Below, piece by piece: positions 25,734-35,925 of a DNA stretch of 64,000 nt. Both the position numbers and the translations under genes were made by a program. The DNA comes from Pararobbsia silviterrae (lineage in GTDB: Bacteria > Pseudomonadota > Gammaproteobacteria > Burkholderiales > Burkholderiaceae), in NCBI RefSeq assembly GCF_003628125.1, contig NZ_RBZU01000005.1, forward strand, positions 372,001 through 436,000, read 5' to 3'. The notes below the pieces were generated by a model. That model was not told the DNA's origin and did no database searches. It worked only from the letters and a program-made list of their open reading frames with translations. Position 1 is the first letter of the stretch. Each line of letters starts with the position of its first letter.

Positions 25734-27269
25734 ATGGCGGACGAAACGATCCTGTCCATGCGCAACATCACCAAGACGTTTCCCGGTGTGAAAGCACTCG
25801 ATAACGTCAATCTGGCGGTCAAGGCTGGAGAAATCCATGCCGTCGTCGGTGAGAACGGCGCGGGCAAGTCCACTCTCATGAAGGTGCTCAGCGGTGTGTA
25901 TCCGCATGGCTCCTATGAGGGGGAAATCCATTTCGAAGGGCAACTGCAGCAGTTCGCGGACATCCGCGACAGCGAAGAACGCGGCATCATCATCATTCAC
26001 CAGGAATTGGCGCTCGTGCCGATGCTCTCGATTACCGAGAACATTTTTCTGGGCAATGAACTCGCGCATGCAGGCGTCATCGACTGGCACGTCGCGCATC
26101 AGCGCACGCGCGAATTGTTGCGGCGCGTGGGTTTGAACGAGTCGCCCGATGCGACCGTCGGCAAGCTCGGCGTCGGCAAGCAGCAGCTCGTCGAAATCGC
26201 GAAGGCGCTGTCCAAACGCGTGAAGCTGCTGATCCTCGACGAACCGACGGCGAGTCTGAACGAGACCGACAGCGCGGCGCTGCTCAAGCTGCTGCTCGAA
26301 CTTCAGGCGCAAGGCATCGCCTGCATTCTGATTTCGCACAAGCTCAACGAGATCACGCAGGTCGCGGATCAGATCACCGTGATTCGTGACGGCAGCACGA
26401 TCGAAACGCTCGATTGCGCCTCGGGCGAAATCAGCGAGGATCGCATCATTCGCGGCATGGTCGGGCGCGATATGGAACATCGCTACCCGCAGCGCCAGCC
26501 GCAGATCGGCGAAGTGATCTTCGAAGTCCGCGACTGGCACGCATATCACGAACAGTACAGCGAGCGCGAAGTCATCAAGGGCATCAACTTCAATGTGCGC
26601 AAGGGGGAAGTCGTCGGCATCGCGGGCCTGATGGGCTCGGGCCGCACGGAGCTCGCGATGAGCATCTTCGGACGCGCGTACGGCCGGCGTATCAGCGGCG
26701 AGGTCCTGATCGACGGCAAGACGGTCGACGTGTCGACGATCGGCAAGGCCATCCAGCACGGCATCGCGTACGTGACCGAAGACCGGAAGGGAAGCGGTCT
26801 GGTTCTCGAGCAGGAAATCCGCAAGAACGTGACGCTGGCCAACCTGGCGGACGTGTCCGAGCGCGGTGTGATCGACGAGAACGCCGAGGCCAAGGTGGCG
26901 CGTCAGTATCGCGAATCGCTGCGCATCCGGAGTTCGGGTATCGAGCAACGCGTGGTCAATCTTTCGGGCGGCAACCAGCAGAAGGTCGTGCTGAGCAAAT
27001 GGCTGTTCACGAAGCCGCGCTTGCTGATTCTCGATGAACCCACGCGCGGCATCGACGTCGGGGCCAAGTACGAGATCTACACGATCATCGACGAACTCGC
27101 GCGCAGGGGCGAAGGGATCCTGATGATTTCTTCCGAAATGCCCGAGTTGCTCGGCATGTGCGATCGGATCTACGTCATGAACGAAGGGCGTTTCGTTGCC
27201 GAACTCGATCGGAACGAGGCGAGTCAAGAGCGCATCATGCGCGCCATTGTGAGTGCCGGCCATGCGTGA
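25734..27269 (+). CDS. gguA: Sugar ABC transporter ATP-binding protein GguA (MmsA)
   Basis: The product is 511 residues with two fused ABC ATPase domains, as in XylG, MglA and GguA. The first Walker A is GENGAGKST at 39-47; its signature is the degenerate LGVGKQQ. The second half carries the canonical LSGGNQQK and [18 protein letters not shown] chose the ATG at 25734 because CAGGAGAC precedes it and the protein then begins like its family. It powers uptake of the sugars bound by ChvE. Its TGA lies inside the start region of gguB, so the two are translationally coupled. Confidence 0.93.
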   Translation: MADETILSMRNITKTFPGVKALDNVNLAVKAGEIHAVVGENGAGKSTLMKVLSGVYPHGSYEGEIHFEGQLQQFADIRDSEERGIIIIHQELALVPMLSITENIFLGNELAHAGVIDWHVAHQRTRELLRRVGLNESPDATVGKLGVGKQQLVEIAKALSKRVKLLILDEPTASLNETDSAALLKLLLELQAQGIACILISHKLNEITQVADQITVIRDGSTIETLDCASGEISEDRIIRGMVGRDMEHRYPQRQPQIGEVIFEVRDWHAYHEQYSEREVIKGINFNVRKGEVVGIAGLMGSGRTELAMSIFGRAYGRRISGEVLIDGKTVDVSTIGKAIQHGIAYVTEDRKGSGLVLEQEIRKNVTLANLADVSERGVIDENAEAKVARQYRESLRIRSSGIEQRVVNLSGGNQQKVVLSKWLFTKPRLLILDEPTRGIDVGAKYEIYTIIDELARRGEGILMISSEMPELLGMCDRIYVMNEGRFVAELDRNEASQERIMRAIVSAGHA

Positions 27270-28452
27270 CATTTCTTCATCGAATCAAGGCCAATTAATG
27301 AAACTCGGCTTTCTCAAGACCAATCTGCGCGACTACGGCCTGCTGCTGTCGTTAGTCGTCATCATGGCGTTCTTCCAGTTCGAGACCGGCGGCGTGCTCA
27401 TGCAGCCGCTGAACATCACGAATCTGGTGCTGCAAAACAGCTACATCGTCGTCATGGCGCTGGGCATGCTGCTCGTGATCGTGGCCGGTTATATCGATCT
27501 GTCGGTCGGGTCGGTCTGCGGGTTTATCGGCGGCCTGGCCGCCGTGCTCATCGTGCAGTACGACTGGCCCGTGATTCCGACGATCATCGTGTCGCTGTTG
27601 GTCGGTGCATTGATCGGCGCGATTCAAGGCTGGTTCGTCGCCTATGCGCGGATTCCGTCGTTCATCGTCACGCTGGCCGGGATGCTCGTGTTCAAGGGTC
27701 TCGCGCTCGCGCTGCTGCAGGGCCAGTCGGTCGGTCCGTTCCCGCTCAATTTCCAGCGGATCAGCACGGGCTTTCTGCCGGACCCGTTCGGAGGCACGAC
27801 CTTCCGCGTGCTGTCCTTGATCGTGGGGTTGCTCCTCGCGCTGGGACTGGTGGCGGCCGACCTGCGCAAGCGCCGCAAGGCGCTCGCGCATGGCATGGAC
27901 GTTGAGCCGGTCGCATTCTTTGCGCTGAAGAACGTGCTGTTCGCGGGGGCCGTCGCGTATCTGTGCTGGCTGCTTTCGACGTACAAGGGCTTGCCTGACG
28001 TGCTGATCCTGATGGCCGCGCTGATCCTGATTTATCAATTCGTCACGAATCGCACGACGATTGGTCGCCGGATCTACGCACTGGGCGGCAACGAGAAGGC
28101 GACGCGTCTGTCGGGCGTCAACACGCCGCGCCTGTCGTTCCTGACGTTCGTGAACATGGGCGTGCTCGCGGCGGTCGCGGGCCTCATTTTCGCGGCGCGT
28201 CTGAACACGGCGACGCCGAAGGCCGGCCTCGGCTTCGAACTCGACGTGATCGCGGCGTGCTTCATCGGCGGCGCCTCGGCGTCGGGCGGTGTGGGCAAGG
28301 TCGTGGGCGCGGTGATCGGCGCGTTCATCATGGGCGTGATGAACAACGGCATGTCGATCATGGGTATCGGCATCGACTATCAGCAGGTCATCAAGGGTAT
28401 GGTCCTGCTGGCCGCGGTGTTTCTCGACGTCTACAACCGCAATCGCGCCTGA
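27262..28452 (+). CDS. gguB: Sugar ABC transporter permease GguB (MmsB)
   Basis: The product is about 396 residues with roughly ten hydrophobic helices, of the BPD_transp_2 (branched-chain/ribose) permease family. The signature region [19 protein letters not shown] and the C-terminal [19 protein letters not shown] are typical. I prefer the ATG at 27262, which overlaps the end of gguA; an ATG nine bases earlier and another at 27298 are possible. With ChvE and GguA it forms a complete monosaccharide importer in the inner membrane. Confidence 0.92.
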   Translation: MRDISSSNQGQLMKLGFLKTNLRDYGLLLSLVVIMAFFQFETGGVLMQPLNITNLVLQNSYIVVMALGMLLVIVAGYIDLSVGSVCGFIGGLAAVLIVQYDWPVIPTIIVSLLVGALIGAIQGWFVAYARIPSFIVTLAGMLVFKGLALALLQGQSVGPFPLNFQRISTGFLPDPFGGTTFRVLSLIVGLLLALGLVAADLRKRRKALAHGMDVEPVAFFALKNVLFAGAVAYLCWLLSTYKGLPDVLILMAALILIYQFVTNRTTIGRRIYALGGNEKATRLSGVNTPRLSFLTFVNMGVLAAVAGLIFAARLNTATPKAGLGFELDVIAACFIGGASASGGVGKVVGAVIGAFIMGVMNNGMSIMGIGIDYQQVIKGMVLLAAVFLDVYNRNRA

Positions 28453-28464
28453 CGAGGCGCGAAG

Positions 28465-28568
28465 GGGCGCGCGCCATGCGCGCCCGGCAACAAATCCGAC
28501 AGACAACGGCCGACGTATCGGACGGCGTTGTCTGACGCGGGGTGCGCGCCCGTGATGCAGACGGGCGC
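28465..28568. repeat. Three consecutive hairpins after gguB
   Basis: Stem 1 is GGGCGCGC/GCGCGCCC (28465-28485). Stem 2 is CAGACAACG/CGTTGTCTG (28500-28534). Stem 3 is GCGCCCGT/ACGGGCGC (28546-28568). None has a following T-run. They probably protect the 3' end of the chvE-gguAB mRNA or act with Rho. The rest of the gap before 28790 shows nothing else. Confidence 0.6.
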
Positions 28569-28789
28569 GGCGAGCGGACAGTATGATCGTCTTCATCATT
28601 CTGTATCTCGCAAGGTGGTCTCATGCCCATGTCAGCGCACCCCTGCCTAGCCCATTCGGATATCGAAAATCCGACCGGCACCATGCGAAGCTCACGCCAT
28701 GCCGACCGCGCTGCCGCGCCTTGGACGTCGCGATTCCGTGTCGCTCCGCCACGGCTCACGTGTTCATGACCGCGCCGGGAGCCTACGCG

Positions 28790-29494
28790 ATGACTGATAT
28801 GCCTGACTCGGCGTCGGATTCAACCGATGACGCGCGACAACCGGCGGGTGTCGTCGGGACCGACTTTGCTTTTGCCGTCTACACGCAACTCGCGCAGCTT
28901 CATCGTGACGTCGGCGCATTGTCGATGGGGCACACCAAGCTCGAAGCGCAGATCAAGGACGTCGAAGTCCGCGTCAACGACCGTACGCGCGAATCCGAGC
29001 TTCGACTCACGGAATTCATCCGCGAGTCGGAGATTCGCATGTCGGAATCGCGTCGTGAGTCGGAGATGCGAATCACCGAGTTTTGTCGCGGTTCCGAACA
29101 ACGGATGACCGAGCGGATGGACAGGCTCGAGACGAACTTGTCGAATCGGATGACGGAGCTCGATACCCGGCTCTCAGGCAGCATGTGGGAGCTCGATACC
29201 CGGCTCTCGGGCAGCATGCGGGAGCTCGATACCCGGCTCTCGGGCAGCATGCGGGAGCTCGATACTCGGCTTACGAGCAGCGTGAAGGAGCTCGATACTC
29301 GGCTTACGAGCAGCATGAAGGAGCTCGATACCCAGCTCACGGGTCGCATGGTCGTCACGGAGGACGGGCTATCGAAACTCAAGGATGCCGTCAATCGCGT
29401 GCTGTGGACCGGGGGCGGCATCGCCATCGTGGTCGGGGCGCTTTTCGGCTGGAAGTCCGTCTGGCAATGGATCTCGACCGATTTCGGGGTATGA
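28790..29494 (+). CDS. Membrane-anchored coiled-coil protein built of 11-residue repeats
   Basis: From the ATG at 28790 (GGGAG 9 bases upstream) the product is 234 residues. I do not recognise a family with certainty. After a 25-residue polar start comes FAFAVYTQLAQLHRDVGAL, then about eleven successive 11-residue units (residues about 68-188), from RESELRLTEFI through RELDTRLSGSM to KELDTQLTGRM. Hendecads of this kind form long, slightly right-handed or straight coiled coils. The last six units are encoded by near-identical 33-bp DNA repeats. A single transmembrane helix (about 204-222) sits near the C-terminus, so it is probably tail-anchored with a cytoplasmic rod. The neighbours give no functional clue. 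Confidence 0.7.
   Translation: MTDMPDSASDSTDDARQPAGVVGTDFAFAVYTQLAQLHRDVGALSMGHTKLEAQIKDVEVRVNDRTRESELRLTEFIRESEIRMSESRRESEMRITEFCRGSEQRMTERMDRLETNLSNRMTELDTRLSGSMWELDTRLSGSMRELDTRLSGSMRELDTRLTSSVKELDTRLTSSMKELDTQLTGRMVVTEDGLSKLKDAVNRVLWTGGGIAIVVGALFGWKSVWQWISTDFGV
29156..29353 (+). repeat. 33-bp tandem repeat in the coiled-coil gene
   Basis: Six copies, beginning at 29156, 29189, 29222, 29255, 29288 and 29321, each starting GAGCTCGATAC. Copies 1-3 share an SGSM version and copies 4-5 a TSS version, suggesting stepwise duplication. Each encodes one 11-residue hendecad, so copy-number changes preserve both reading frame and coil phase. Confidence 0.93.
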
Positions 29495-29721
29495 CGCTCA
29501 CGCCGGCTACGCGCGCAACGATACGGGCGAATGCGAGCCTGCGCCGAAGCGGCGCGAAATGGGGACAGCGGGGCGCGCACATCGGTCCGCACCCCGTGTG
29601 ATCGGCCCGGATCTTCGATTGCGCTGCCCCGGTTCATGATCTCTGACCCCGATATATGGGGTGGGGTAGCCGTGCGAGATCAGTCCATCGAATTCAACGA
29701 CTTACGCGCACGCGGACCCGC

Positions 29722-29743
29722 AAACCGCTACAATTCGCGGTTT
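29722..29743 (+). promoter_or_regulatory. Inverted repeat over a -10-like element upstream of rimO
   Basis: Perfect arms AAACCGC (29722-29728) and GCGGTTT (29737-29743) flank TACAATTC, which contains a TACAAT -10-like hexamer. No clear -35 is present. It lies 23 bp before the rimO start and could be an operator or a 5' mRNA hairpin. The rest of 29495-29765 holds no gene. Confidence 0.4.
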
Positions 29744-29765
29744 CAGTCCGAATAGCACGTCCCCC

Positions 29766-31130
29766 ATGTCTGCGACCCCTCCGAACGCCGCGCCGAAGGT
29801 CGGCTTTGTTTCGCTCGGCTGCCCGAAAGCGCTTGTCGACTCCGAGCAGATCATTACCCAACTGCGTGCCGAGGGGTATTCGATCCATGGCAGCTATGAA
29901 GGCGCCGACCTCGTCGTCGTCAATACCTGCGGTTTTATCGACGAAGCCGTCCAGGAAAGCCTCGACGCGATCGGCGAGGCGCTCAACGAGAACGGCAAGG
30001 TCATCGTGACGGGCTGTCTCGGCGCGAAGAAAAGCGCGAGCGGCGGCGGTCTCATCGAGGAAGTGCACCCGAAGGTGCTCGCCGTGACCGGTCCTCACGC
30101 CATGGGCGAGGTCATGCAGCACGTCCACGCGCACTTGCCCAAGCCGCATGATCCGTTCGTCGATCTCGTGCCGGCCGCCGGCGTCAAACTCACGCCGCGC
30201 CACTACGCTTACCTCAAGATTTCGGAAGGCTGCAATCACCGCTGCACGTTCTGCATCATCCCGTCGATGCGCGGCGACCTCGTGTCGCGCCCCGTCGCCG
30301 ACGTGATGCTCGAAGCCGAAAACCTCTTCAAATCGGGCGTCAAGGAACTGCTCGTGATCTCGCAGGACACGAGCGCCTACGGCGTCGACGTCAAATACCG
30401 AACCGGCTTCTGGAACGGCCGCCCGCTCAAGACGCGCATGACGGAACTCGTCCAGGCGCTCGGTGAACTCGCCAAGCAATATGGCGCGTGGGTCCGTCTG
30501 CACTACGTCTACCCCTATCCGCACGTCGACGAGATCATCCCGCTGATGAACGAAGGCCACGTCGTGCCTTACCTCGACGTGCCGTTCCAGCATGCGCACC
30601 CCGATGTCCTCAAGCGCATGAAGCGTCCCGCGAACGCCGAAAAAGTCATGGAACGTGTCAAGGCGTGGCGTGAGATCTGCCCCGATCTGACGATTCGCAG
30701 CACGTTTATCGCCGGCTTTCCGGGGGAGACCGAGGCGCAGTTCGAGACCTTGCTCGACTTCGTCCGCGAAGCCGAACTCGATCGCGTCGGATGCTTTGCG
30801 TATTCGCCGGTCGAAGGCGCGACCGCCAATGAACTCGACGGCGCGTTGCCCGACGAAGTCCGCGAAGCACGCCGCGAGCGCTTCATGGAAGTCGCCGAGG
30901 CCGTGTCGGCCGAACGCCTCAAGCGCAAGGTCGGTCGCACGCTCAAGGTCCTCGTCGATGAAGTCAATGCGGACGGCGGCGTCGGGCGCTCCGCGGCCGA
31001 CGCACCCGAAATCGACGGCGTCGTCTATATCGATCCGCCGTCGAAGCCCTCGAAGCGCTATAAGGCCGGCGAATTCGTGTCCGTCAAGATCACGGGCGCC
31101 GACGGCCACGACCTCTGGGGTACGGTCTAA
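29766..31130 (+). CDS. rimO: Ribosomal protein S12 methylthiotransferase RimO
   Basis: The product is 454 residues. It adds a methylthio group to Asp88 (E. coli numbering) of ribosomal protein S12. The N-terminal UPF0004 domain begins [15 protein letters not shown] and has its three cluster Cys residues, including NTCGFI and VTGCLG. The radical-SAM triad C156, C160 and C163 is in [11 protein letters not shown]-terminal TRAM domain follows (about 385-450). The motifs separate it from the tRNA enzyme MiaB. It is monocistronic as far as can be seen. Confidence 0.95.
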   Translation: MSATPPNAAPKVGFVSLGCPKALVDSEQIITQLRAEGYSIHGSYEGADLVVVNTCGFIDEAVQESLDAIGEALNENGKVIVTGCLGAKKSASGGGLIEEVHPKVLAVTGPHAMGEVMQHVHAHLPKPHDPFVDLVPAAGVKLTPRHYAYLKISEGCNHRCTFCIIPSMRGDLVSRPVADVMLEAENLFKSGVKELLVISQDTSAYGVDVKYRTGFWNGRPLKTRMTELVQALGELAKQYGAWVRLHYVYPYPHVDEIIPLMNEGHVVPYLDVPFQHAHPDVLKRMKRPANAEKVMERVKAWREICPDLTIRSTFIAGFPGETEAQFETLLDFVREAELDRVGCFAYSPVEGATANELDGALPDEVREARRERFMEVAEAVSAERLKRKVGRTLKVLVDEVNADGGVGRSAADAPEIDGVVYIDPPSKPSKRYKAGEFVSVKITGADGHDLWGTV

Positions 31131-31248
31131 CCTCGCTTGGCCGCGCCGGCCGAGCCGCGCGCGGCTCCTCGACACTTGTGTCCGAGGTCCGGTGCGCCGT
31201 CACGCGGCGTCTCGTCACGCGATGTCCGGTCACGCGCTTTTCAGCGAA

Positions 31249-31776
31249 CTACTTGACCGGCTTTTCGTTGTCCGATGGCGCATCGTTCTCGGCATCCGCC
31301 GCACTGCCTGCGGCGTCCTTGCCGCCGTCGGCGTCATCGGGCATGGCCGGTTTGAAGTTCGGATTGGCCGGCACGTCGACGGCGCCGCCCGCCGGCGTGA
31401 CCGCGACGACCGGACCGTTGGGTCCCGCCGTGCTCGTCACCGTATAAACGAGATCGCCTCGGCACGTGTGCGCGGTCCACGTCTGCGGCGTGTCCGCATC
31501 GGGCTCGCCGTCCGGTCGGTCGATATTCGTGACGGTCGAGCATCCCGAGCGCAACTGCGCGTCAAGCCGGATCATGTTGTCAGCCGTGCTCCGCGTGGGG
31601 GGCAGGCTTGTCCGAATCTCGCTCACGGGCTCTGTTTTGACGACAACCGGTGCGCTGCTGCATGCGCCGACAAGCAGCGCCACGGGCAGCGCGGCCAGTC
31701 CGCCCGCACGAATTCTGAAAGACGCGCGTGTGCAAGAAATAGGGCGCGCACGGCGCTCGCGCGATTGCATGGACAT
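31249..31776 (-). CDS. Putative lipoprotein, unknown function
   Basis: From the ATG at 31776 (AGGAG 7 bases upstream) the product is 175 residues. An Arg-rich n-region, a hydrophobic stretch and the lipobox LVGAC put the acylated cysteine at residue 39. The mature part has three further cysteines (SGCSTV, AHTCRGD), a Gly/Pro/Val-rich segment, and an Asp/Ala/Gly-rich charged tail that looks disordered. I recognise no domain. An outer-membrane or periplasmic location is likely. The gene converges with rimO and diverges from bktB. Confidence 0.72.
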   Translation of the reverse strand: MSMQSRERRARPISCTRASFRIRAGGLAALPVALLVGACSSAPVVVKTEPVSEIRTSLPPTRSTADNMIRLDAQLRSGCSTVTNIDRPDGEPDADTPQTWTAHTCRGDLVYTVTSTAGPNGPVVAVTPAGGAVDVPANPNFKPAMPDDADGGKDAAGSAADAENDAPSDNEKPVK

Positions 31777-31893
31777 CTCGATTCTCCTGCCGGACTTCAA
31801 AAAGCGGAAGCGCGATGATACCGTGCGGATCTGTCCGAAGCGGCAAACGGAAACACCCCGTTACGCGCGACCGGATCGATCCAGGGAGACACA

Positions 31894-33078
31894 ATGACAC
31901 ACGAAGTGGTGGTGGTAAGCGGCGTACGTACCGCAATCGGCGACTTTGGCGGCAGTCTCAAGGACATCGCACCGACCGAACTCGGCGCGCGCGTCGTCAC
32001 CGAAGCGCTCGCGCGCGCGAAGGTCAACGGCGACGAAGTCGGCCATGTCGTCTTCGGCCATGTGATCAACACCGAGCCGCGCGATATGTATCTCGCGCGC
32101 GTGGCCGCGATTCAGGCGGGCATCAGCCAGCAAACGCCGGCGCTCACGCTGAATCGCCTGTGCGGCTCGGGTCTGCAGGCCCTCGTCAGCGCCGCGCAGA
32201 CGATCATGCTCGGCGACGCCTCGATCGCCGTCGCAGGCGGCGCCGAAAGCATGAGCCGCGCACCGTACATCGCGCCGGCCGCGCGCTTCGGCGCGCGCAT
32301 GGGCGACGCCGCGCTCGTCGACATGATGCTCGGCGCGCTCCACGACCCGTTCGACAAGATCCATATGGGCGTGACCGCCGAGAACGTCGCCGAACGCTAC
32401 GGCATCGATCGCGACGCGCAGGACGCGCTCGCCGTCGAATCGCATCGCCGCGCGGCGCGCGCGATCGAAGCGGGCTACTTCAAGGACCAGATCCTGCCGA
32501 TCACGCTCAAGGGCCGCAAAGGCGACATCGTGTTCGATACCGACGAGCATGTGCGCGGCGAAACGACGGCCGCCGATCTCGGCAAGCTGCGCCCGGTGTT
32601 CCGCAAGGAAGGCGGCACGGTCACGGCGGGCAATGCATCGGGCATCAACGACGGCGCGGGCGCGCTCGTGCTCATGGCGCGCGCGACGGCCGAACAGCGT
32701 GGCCTGAAGCCGCTCGCGCGGCTCGTCTCGTATGGACATGCCGGCGTCGATCCGAAGTACATGGGCATCGGTCCCGTCCCCGCGTCGCGGCAGGCGCTCG
32801 AACGCGCGGGGCTGACGATCGGCCAGATCGACGTGATCGAGTCGAATGAGGCGTTCGCGGCGCAAGCATGCGCGGTCGCGAAGGAGCTCGGTTTCGATCC
32901 TGCGAAGGTCAATCCGAATGGCTCGGGCATTTCGCTCGGCCATCCGGTCGGCGCGACAGGCGCGATCATCGCGGTCAAGGCGCTCCATGAACTCGAGCGT
33001 ATCGGCGGCCGTTACGCACTTGCGACGATGTGCATCGGCGGCGGGCAGGGTATTGCCGCGATCTTCGAACGCATTTGA
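31894..33078 (+). CDS. bktB: Acetyl-CoA C-acyltransferase / beta-ketothiolase BktB-type
   Basis: The product is 394 residues, a thiolase of the biosynthetic and short-chain type. The nucleophilic Cys90 is in NRLCGSGLQ, His350 in GHPVGATG, and the second active-site Cys380 in CIGGGQG. Long stretches such as GHVINTEPRDMYLARVAA and DPFDKIHMGVTAENVA match BktB of Cupriavidus. That enzyme condenses acetyl-CoA with acetyl- or propionyl-CoA for polyhydroxyalkanoate synthesis and can also work in degradation. No phaB or phaC gene is adjacent. GGGAGA precedes the start. Confidence 0.9.
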   Translation: MTHEVVVVSGVRTAIGDFGGSLKDIAPTELGARVVTEALARAKVNGDEVGHVVFGHVINTEPRDMYLARVAAIQAGISQQTPALTLNRLCGSGLQALVSAAQTIMLGDASIAVAGGAESMSRAPYIAPAARFGARMGDAALVDMMLGALHDPFDKIHMGVTAENVAERYGIDRDAQDALAVESHRRAARAIEAGYFKDQILPITLKGRKGDIVFDTDEHVRGETTAADLGKLRPVFRKEGGTVTAGNASGINDGAGALVLMARATAEQRGLKPLARLVSYGHAGVDPKYMGIGPVPASRQALERAGLTIGQIDVIESNEAFAAQACAVAKELGFDPAKVNPNGSGISLGHPVGATGAIIAVKALHELERIGGRYALATMCIGGGQGIAAIFERI

Positions 33079-33090
33079 GCGGATACCCGG

Positions 33091-33651
33091 ATGGCACGAC
33101 GGCTCGACGGCGCCCCGGCGCATGCAGGACTCGCATCCCCGGCATCCCCAACGCGCCGGGTCGCATGGACATCGCGCCGCGTTTTCGCGGGCGCGAGCCT
33201 GATCGCGCTGGGCGTACTCGCGCTCGGCGCCGGCCTCGGCGGTTGTGCCGCGTCGGCGTCGTCGGCGAATGCCCCGGGCGCGCCGTTGCCGCCGCCGTCC
33301 GTCACCTTGCATTCGAACCCCGCGTTCGCCTCGCTGCCGCGCTATGAAGGCACGCTCGGCAAGCGCGCGATCGTCCTTCATCTCGGTCAGAAGACCGATC
33401 CCGACGACGCGGGCGGTCTGCACGGCGAATACATGTTCCGCGACACGGGGCAGGTCGTGCTGGTCGCGGGCGATGCGGGCGAAGGCGTCGTCGAACTTGA
33501 CGAATCCGACGACGGCACGCGGATCTCGGGGCAATGGGTCGGCAAGCTCACGCCCGACGGCCGCTTCAACGGAGTCTGGAGCAACGTCGATGAATCGGTC
33601 ACCGAGACGATCGACCTCCATCGCGTCCCGGTTTCGCCCGCGGCGCCATAG
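33091..33651 (+). CDS. Putative lipoprotein, unknown function
   Basis: The product is 186 residues. A twin-Arg-containing n-region (SRRVFAG), a hydrophobic core and the lipobox GLGGC place the acylated cysteine at residue 52, so the signal is long; a shorter start is possible. The mature part is beta-rich and built around YEGTLGKRAIVLHLG, GLHGEYMFRDTGQVVLV and GTRISGQWVG, a small repeated Gly/Asp-hairpin pattern resembling a beta-barrel or lipocalin-like sheet. No named family is evident. It begins 12 bp after bktB, so it may share that transcript. Confidence 0.7.
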   Translation: MARRLDGAPAHAGLASPASPTRRVAWTSRRVFAGASLIALGVLALGAGLGGCAASASSANAPGAPLPPPSVTLHSNPAFASLPRYEGTLGKRAIVLHLGQKTDPDDAGGLHGEYMFRDTGQVVLVAGDAGEGVVELDESDDGTRISGQWVGKLTPDGRFNGVWSNVDESVTETIDLHRVPVSPAAP

Positions 33652-33788
33652 CGACGTCGACGCATCGGTCGCGGCGACGCTCGAACGACGTCGCGGCGCC
33701 GGGGCGACCGCGGCATCCTAAACGGCCGTGTGAAGGGGCTGTGCTATGCTCGCACGCCTGTCCCGTCCTCCTACGCACTGCGCGCGCC

Positions 33789-34979
33789 ATGTCCGAAGCT
33801 GGTCCGAAGATCCATCCCCAAACGCTTTCCGTTCATCCTGAAGACCGGATCACGCCGGGCTGGAACGCGGTCCAGGTGCCGGTCGCGCGCGCGTCGACGA
33901 TCCTGTTTCCCGATCTGGCGTCGATGCGCGCACTCAATTGGCGCGACGATTCGCAATGGCGCTACGGCCTGCATGCGACGCCGACATCGATGGCGCTTCA
34001 ACAACGGCTTGCGGCGCTCGAAGGCGGGCAATACACGCTGCTGCATCCGTCGGGCCTGTCGTCGATCACGAACGTCTATCTCGCATTCGTGCGTCCCGGC
34101 GACGACGTGCTGATTCCGGACAATGTCTATTCGCCGAATCGCGATCTCGGCGACTGGTACGCGCGCGATTTCGGCGTCTCGGTCCGGTACTACGATCCCT
34201 TGATCGGCGAGCGCATCGCCGATCTGATTCAACCGAACACGAAACTGATCTGGATCGAGGCACCGGGCTCGGTCACGATGGAGGTGCCCGACGTTCCCGC
34301 GATCGCGCGTGTGGCGCGCGCCAAAGGCGTCGTCACTGCGATCGACAGCACCTATGCGGCCGGCATCGCGTTCCGACCGCTCGAGCACGGGATCGACATC
34401 GTGGTTCAGGCGCTCACGAAATATCAGTCGGGCGGCAGCGACGTCATGATGGGCGCGACGATCACGCGCGACAGCGCGCTGCATACCGAACTCAAGCGCG
34501 CGCGCATGCTGTTCGGGATCGGCGTGTCAGCCGACGACTGTGCGCTCGTGCTGCGCAGTCTGCCGACGATGCAATTGCGCTACGAGGCCCACGACCGCAG
34601 CGCGCTGTCGCTCGCGACCTGGCTCGCGACGCGTCCCGAAGTCGAAGCCGTGCTGCATCCGGCGCTCCCGAGCTGTCCGGGCCATGCGCATTTCGCGCGT
34701 GACTTCACGGGCGCGGGCGGTTTGTTCTCGATTGTTCTGAACGCGCGGTATACGAGCGCGCAGGTTGATGCCTTCGTCGAAGGCTTGCGCTTTTTCAAGC
34801 TCGGATGGAGTTGGGGCGGGGCGCTGAGCCTCGCGCTTCCGTACGACATCCGTTCGATGCGCACGGCGACGTCGTGGCCGTACGATGGCGTGCTCGTGCG
34901 ATTTTTCGTCGGTCTCGAAGACACGCGCGATCTGCGTGACGATATTGAACGGAGTCTGACGCAACACCTCGCGGGCTGA
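33789..34979 (+). CDS. metC: Cystathionine beta-lyase
   Basis: The product is 396 residues from the ATG at 33789. It is a PLP enzyme of the Cys/Met-metabolism family, cleaving cystathionine to homocysteine, pyruvate and ammonia. The PLP lysine is K211, in QALTKYQSGGSDVMMG. Other motifs are YGLHATPT, LHPSGLSSI and AIDSTYAAG. It resembles the MetC group rather than MetB or MetZ because of the W/Y-rich substrate site and the C-terminal LGWSWGGALSL. It converges on serB; no terminator is obvious between them. Confidence 0.9.
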   Translation: MSEAGPKIHPQTLSVHPEDRITPGWNAVQVPVARASTILFPDLASMRALNWRDDSQWRYGLHATPTSMALQQRLAALEGGQYTLLHPSGLSSITNVYLAFVRPGDDVLIPDNVYSPNRDLGDWYARDFGVSVRYYDPLIGERIADLIQPNTKLIWIEAPGSVTMEVPDVPAIARVARAKGVVTAIDSTYAAGIAFRPLEHGIDIVVQALTKYQSGGSDVMMGATITRDSALHTELKRARMLFGIGVSADDCALVLRSLPTMQLRYEAHDRSALSLATWLATRPEVEAVLHPALPSCPGHAHFARDFTGAGGLFSIVLNARYTSAQVDAFVEGLRFFKLGWSWGGALSLALPYDIRSMRTATSWPYDGVLVRFFVGLEDTRDLRDDIERSLTQHLAG

Positions 34980-35085
34980 GCGCCGCGGGCGGCGAGCGGG
35001 CGCGACGACTCCCGATCGAGCGGGGGTGGTACCCGGCGATACCTCGTCCCGAGACCGCGCTCGGCGGGTCGCAGCCCCCTCGGTA

Positions 35086-35925
35086 TCAGACGAACAGGTT
35101 CAGCAAACCGTCGAGTCCGACGTGATTGAACGCGACCGACGCCGCCTCGCGGACCACGGGCTTCGCGCGGAACGCGACCGATAGACCGGCCGCCGCCATC
35201 ATCTTGAGGTCGTTCGAACCGTCGCCCATTGCGATCGCCCGGCTCGGCGCGATGCCGACCGCATCGCAGGTCTCGAGCAGCGTGCGGGCCTTGACTTCCG
35301 CGTTGACGATCTCGCCGATCACGCGTCCCGTGAGCTTGCCGTCGACGATTTCCAGCGTGTTCGCACGCGTGAAATCGAGGCCGAGACGCGCCTTGAGCCG
35401 CTCCGTGAAAAACGTGAATCCGCCCGACACGAGCAGCGTCTTGAGGCCCGCCTCGCGCGCGCCGGCGAGCATGCGCTCGGCGCCCGGCGAAAGGTCGAGA
35501 CGTTCGGCATAGACGCTTTCGAGCGCGCTCGCGTCGAGTCCCTTGAGCAGCGCGACGCGGCGCGTGAGGCTTTCGTTGAAGTCGCGGATCTCGCCGCGCA
35601 TCGACGCTTCGGTGATCGCCGCGACCTCGGCCTTCAGACCGCAAAAATCCGCGATTTCATCGATGCATTCGATCGTGATCAGCGTCGAATCCATGTCCAT
35701 CGCCACCAGACCGAACGCATTGAGCGCGCGCGGTTCGACGTACGCGTAGTCGAGACGATGCGTGTCGCAATAGACCGCGATATCGGGCCGTTGCGAGACG
35801 GGCGCGTCGACGATGCGTAGCGTGCACGGGTCGACGAGTCCGCCCGATGCGCCGCGCGCGAGCGCGAGCAGAGGCTTGAGATGCGGAGCTTCGAGCGGCG
35901 AGGCGCTCTGGATGACGAGGTTCAT
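35086..35925 (-). CDS. serB: Phosphoserine phosphatase SerB
   Basis: The product is 279 residues, a HAD phosphatase for the last step of serine synthesis. The HAD motif DMDST (D77 nucleophile, D79 acid) is in VAMDMDSTLI. Motif II is VSGGFTFF and motif IV is AMGDGSNDLKM. The N-terminal 70 residues form a degenerate ACT-like domain, shorter than in E. coli SerB. It lies downstream of motB on the same strand but 188 bp away, with no functional link. Confidence 0.95.
   Translation of the reverse strand: MNLVIQSASPLEAPHLKPLLALARGASGGLVDPCTLRIVDAPVSQRPDIAVYCDTHRLDYAYVEPRALNAFGLVAMDMDSTLITIECIDEIADFCGLKAEVAAITEASMRGEIRDFNESLTRRVALLKGLDASALESVYAERLDLSPGAERMLAGAREAGLKTLLVSGGFTFFTERLKARLGLDFTRANTLEIVDGKLTGRVIGEIVNAEVKARTLLETCDAVGIAPSRAIAMGDGSNDLKMMAAAGLSVAFRAKPVVREAASVAFNHVGLDGLLNLFV

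Noticed and set aside
28583-28789. Longer start for the hendecad protein
   Set aside because: The 69 extra codons show no hydrophobic pattern and overlap a hairpin-rich leader; the ATG at 28790 has a ribosome site.
29156-29353. CRISPR-like spaced repeats
   Set aside because: The 33-bp units are directly adjacent with no spacers and encode coiled coil in frame; no cas genes are present.
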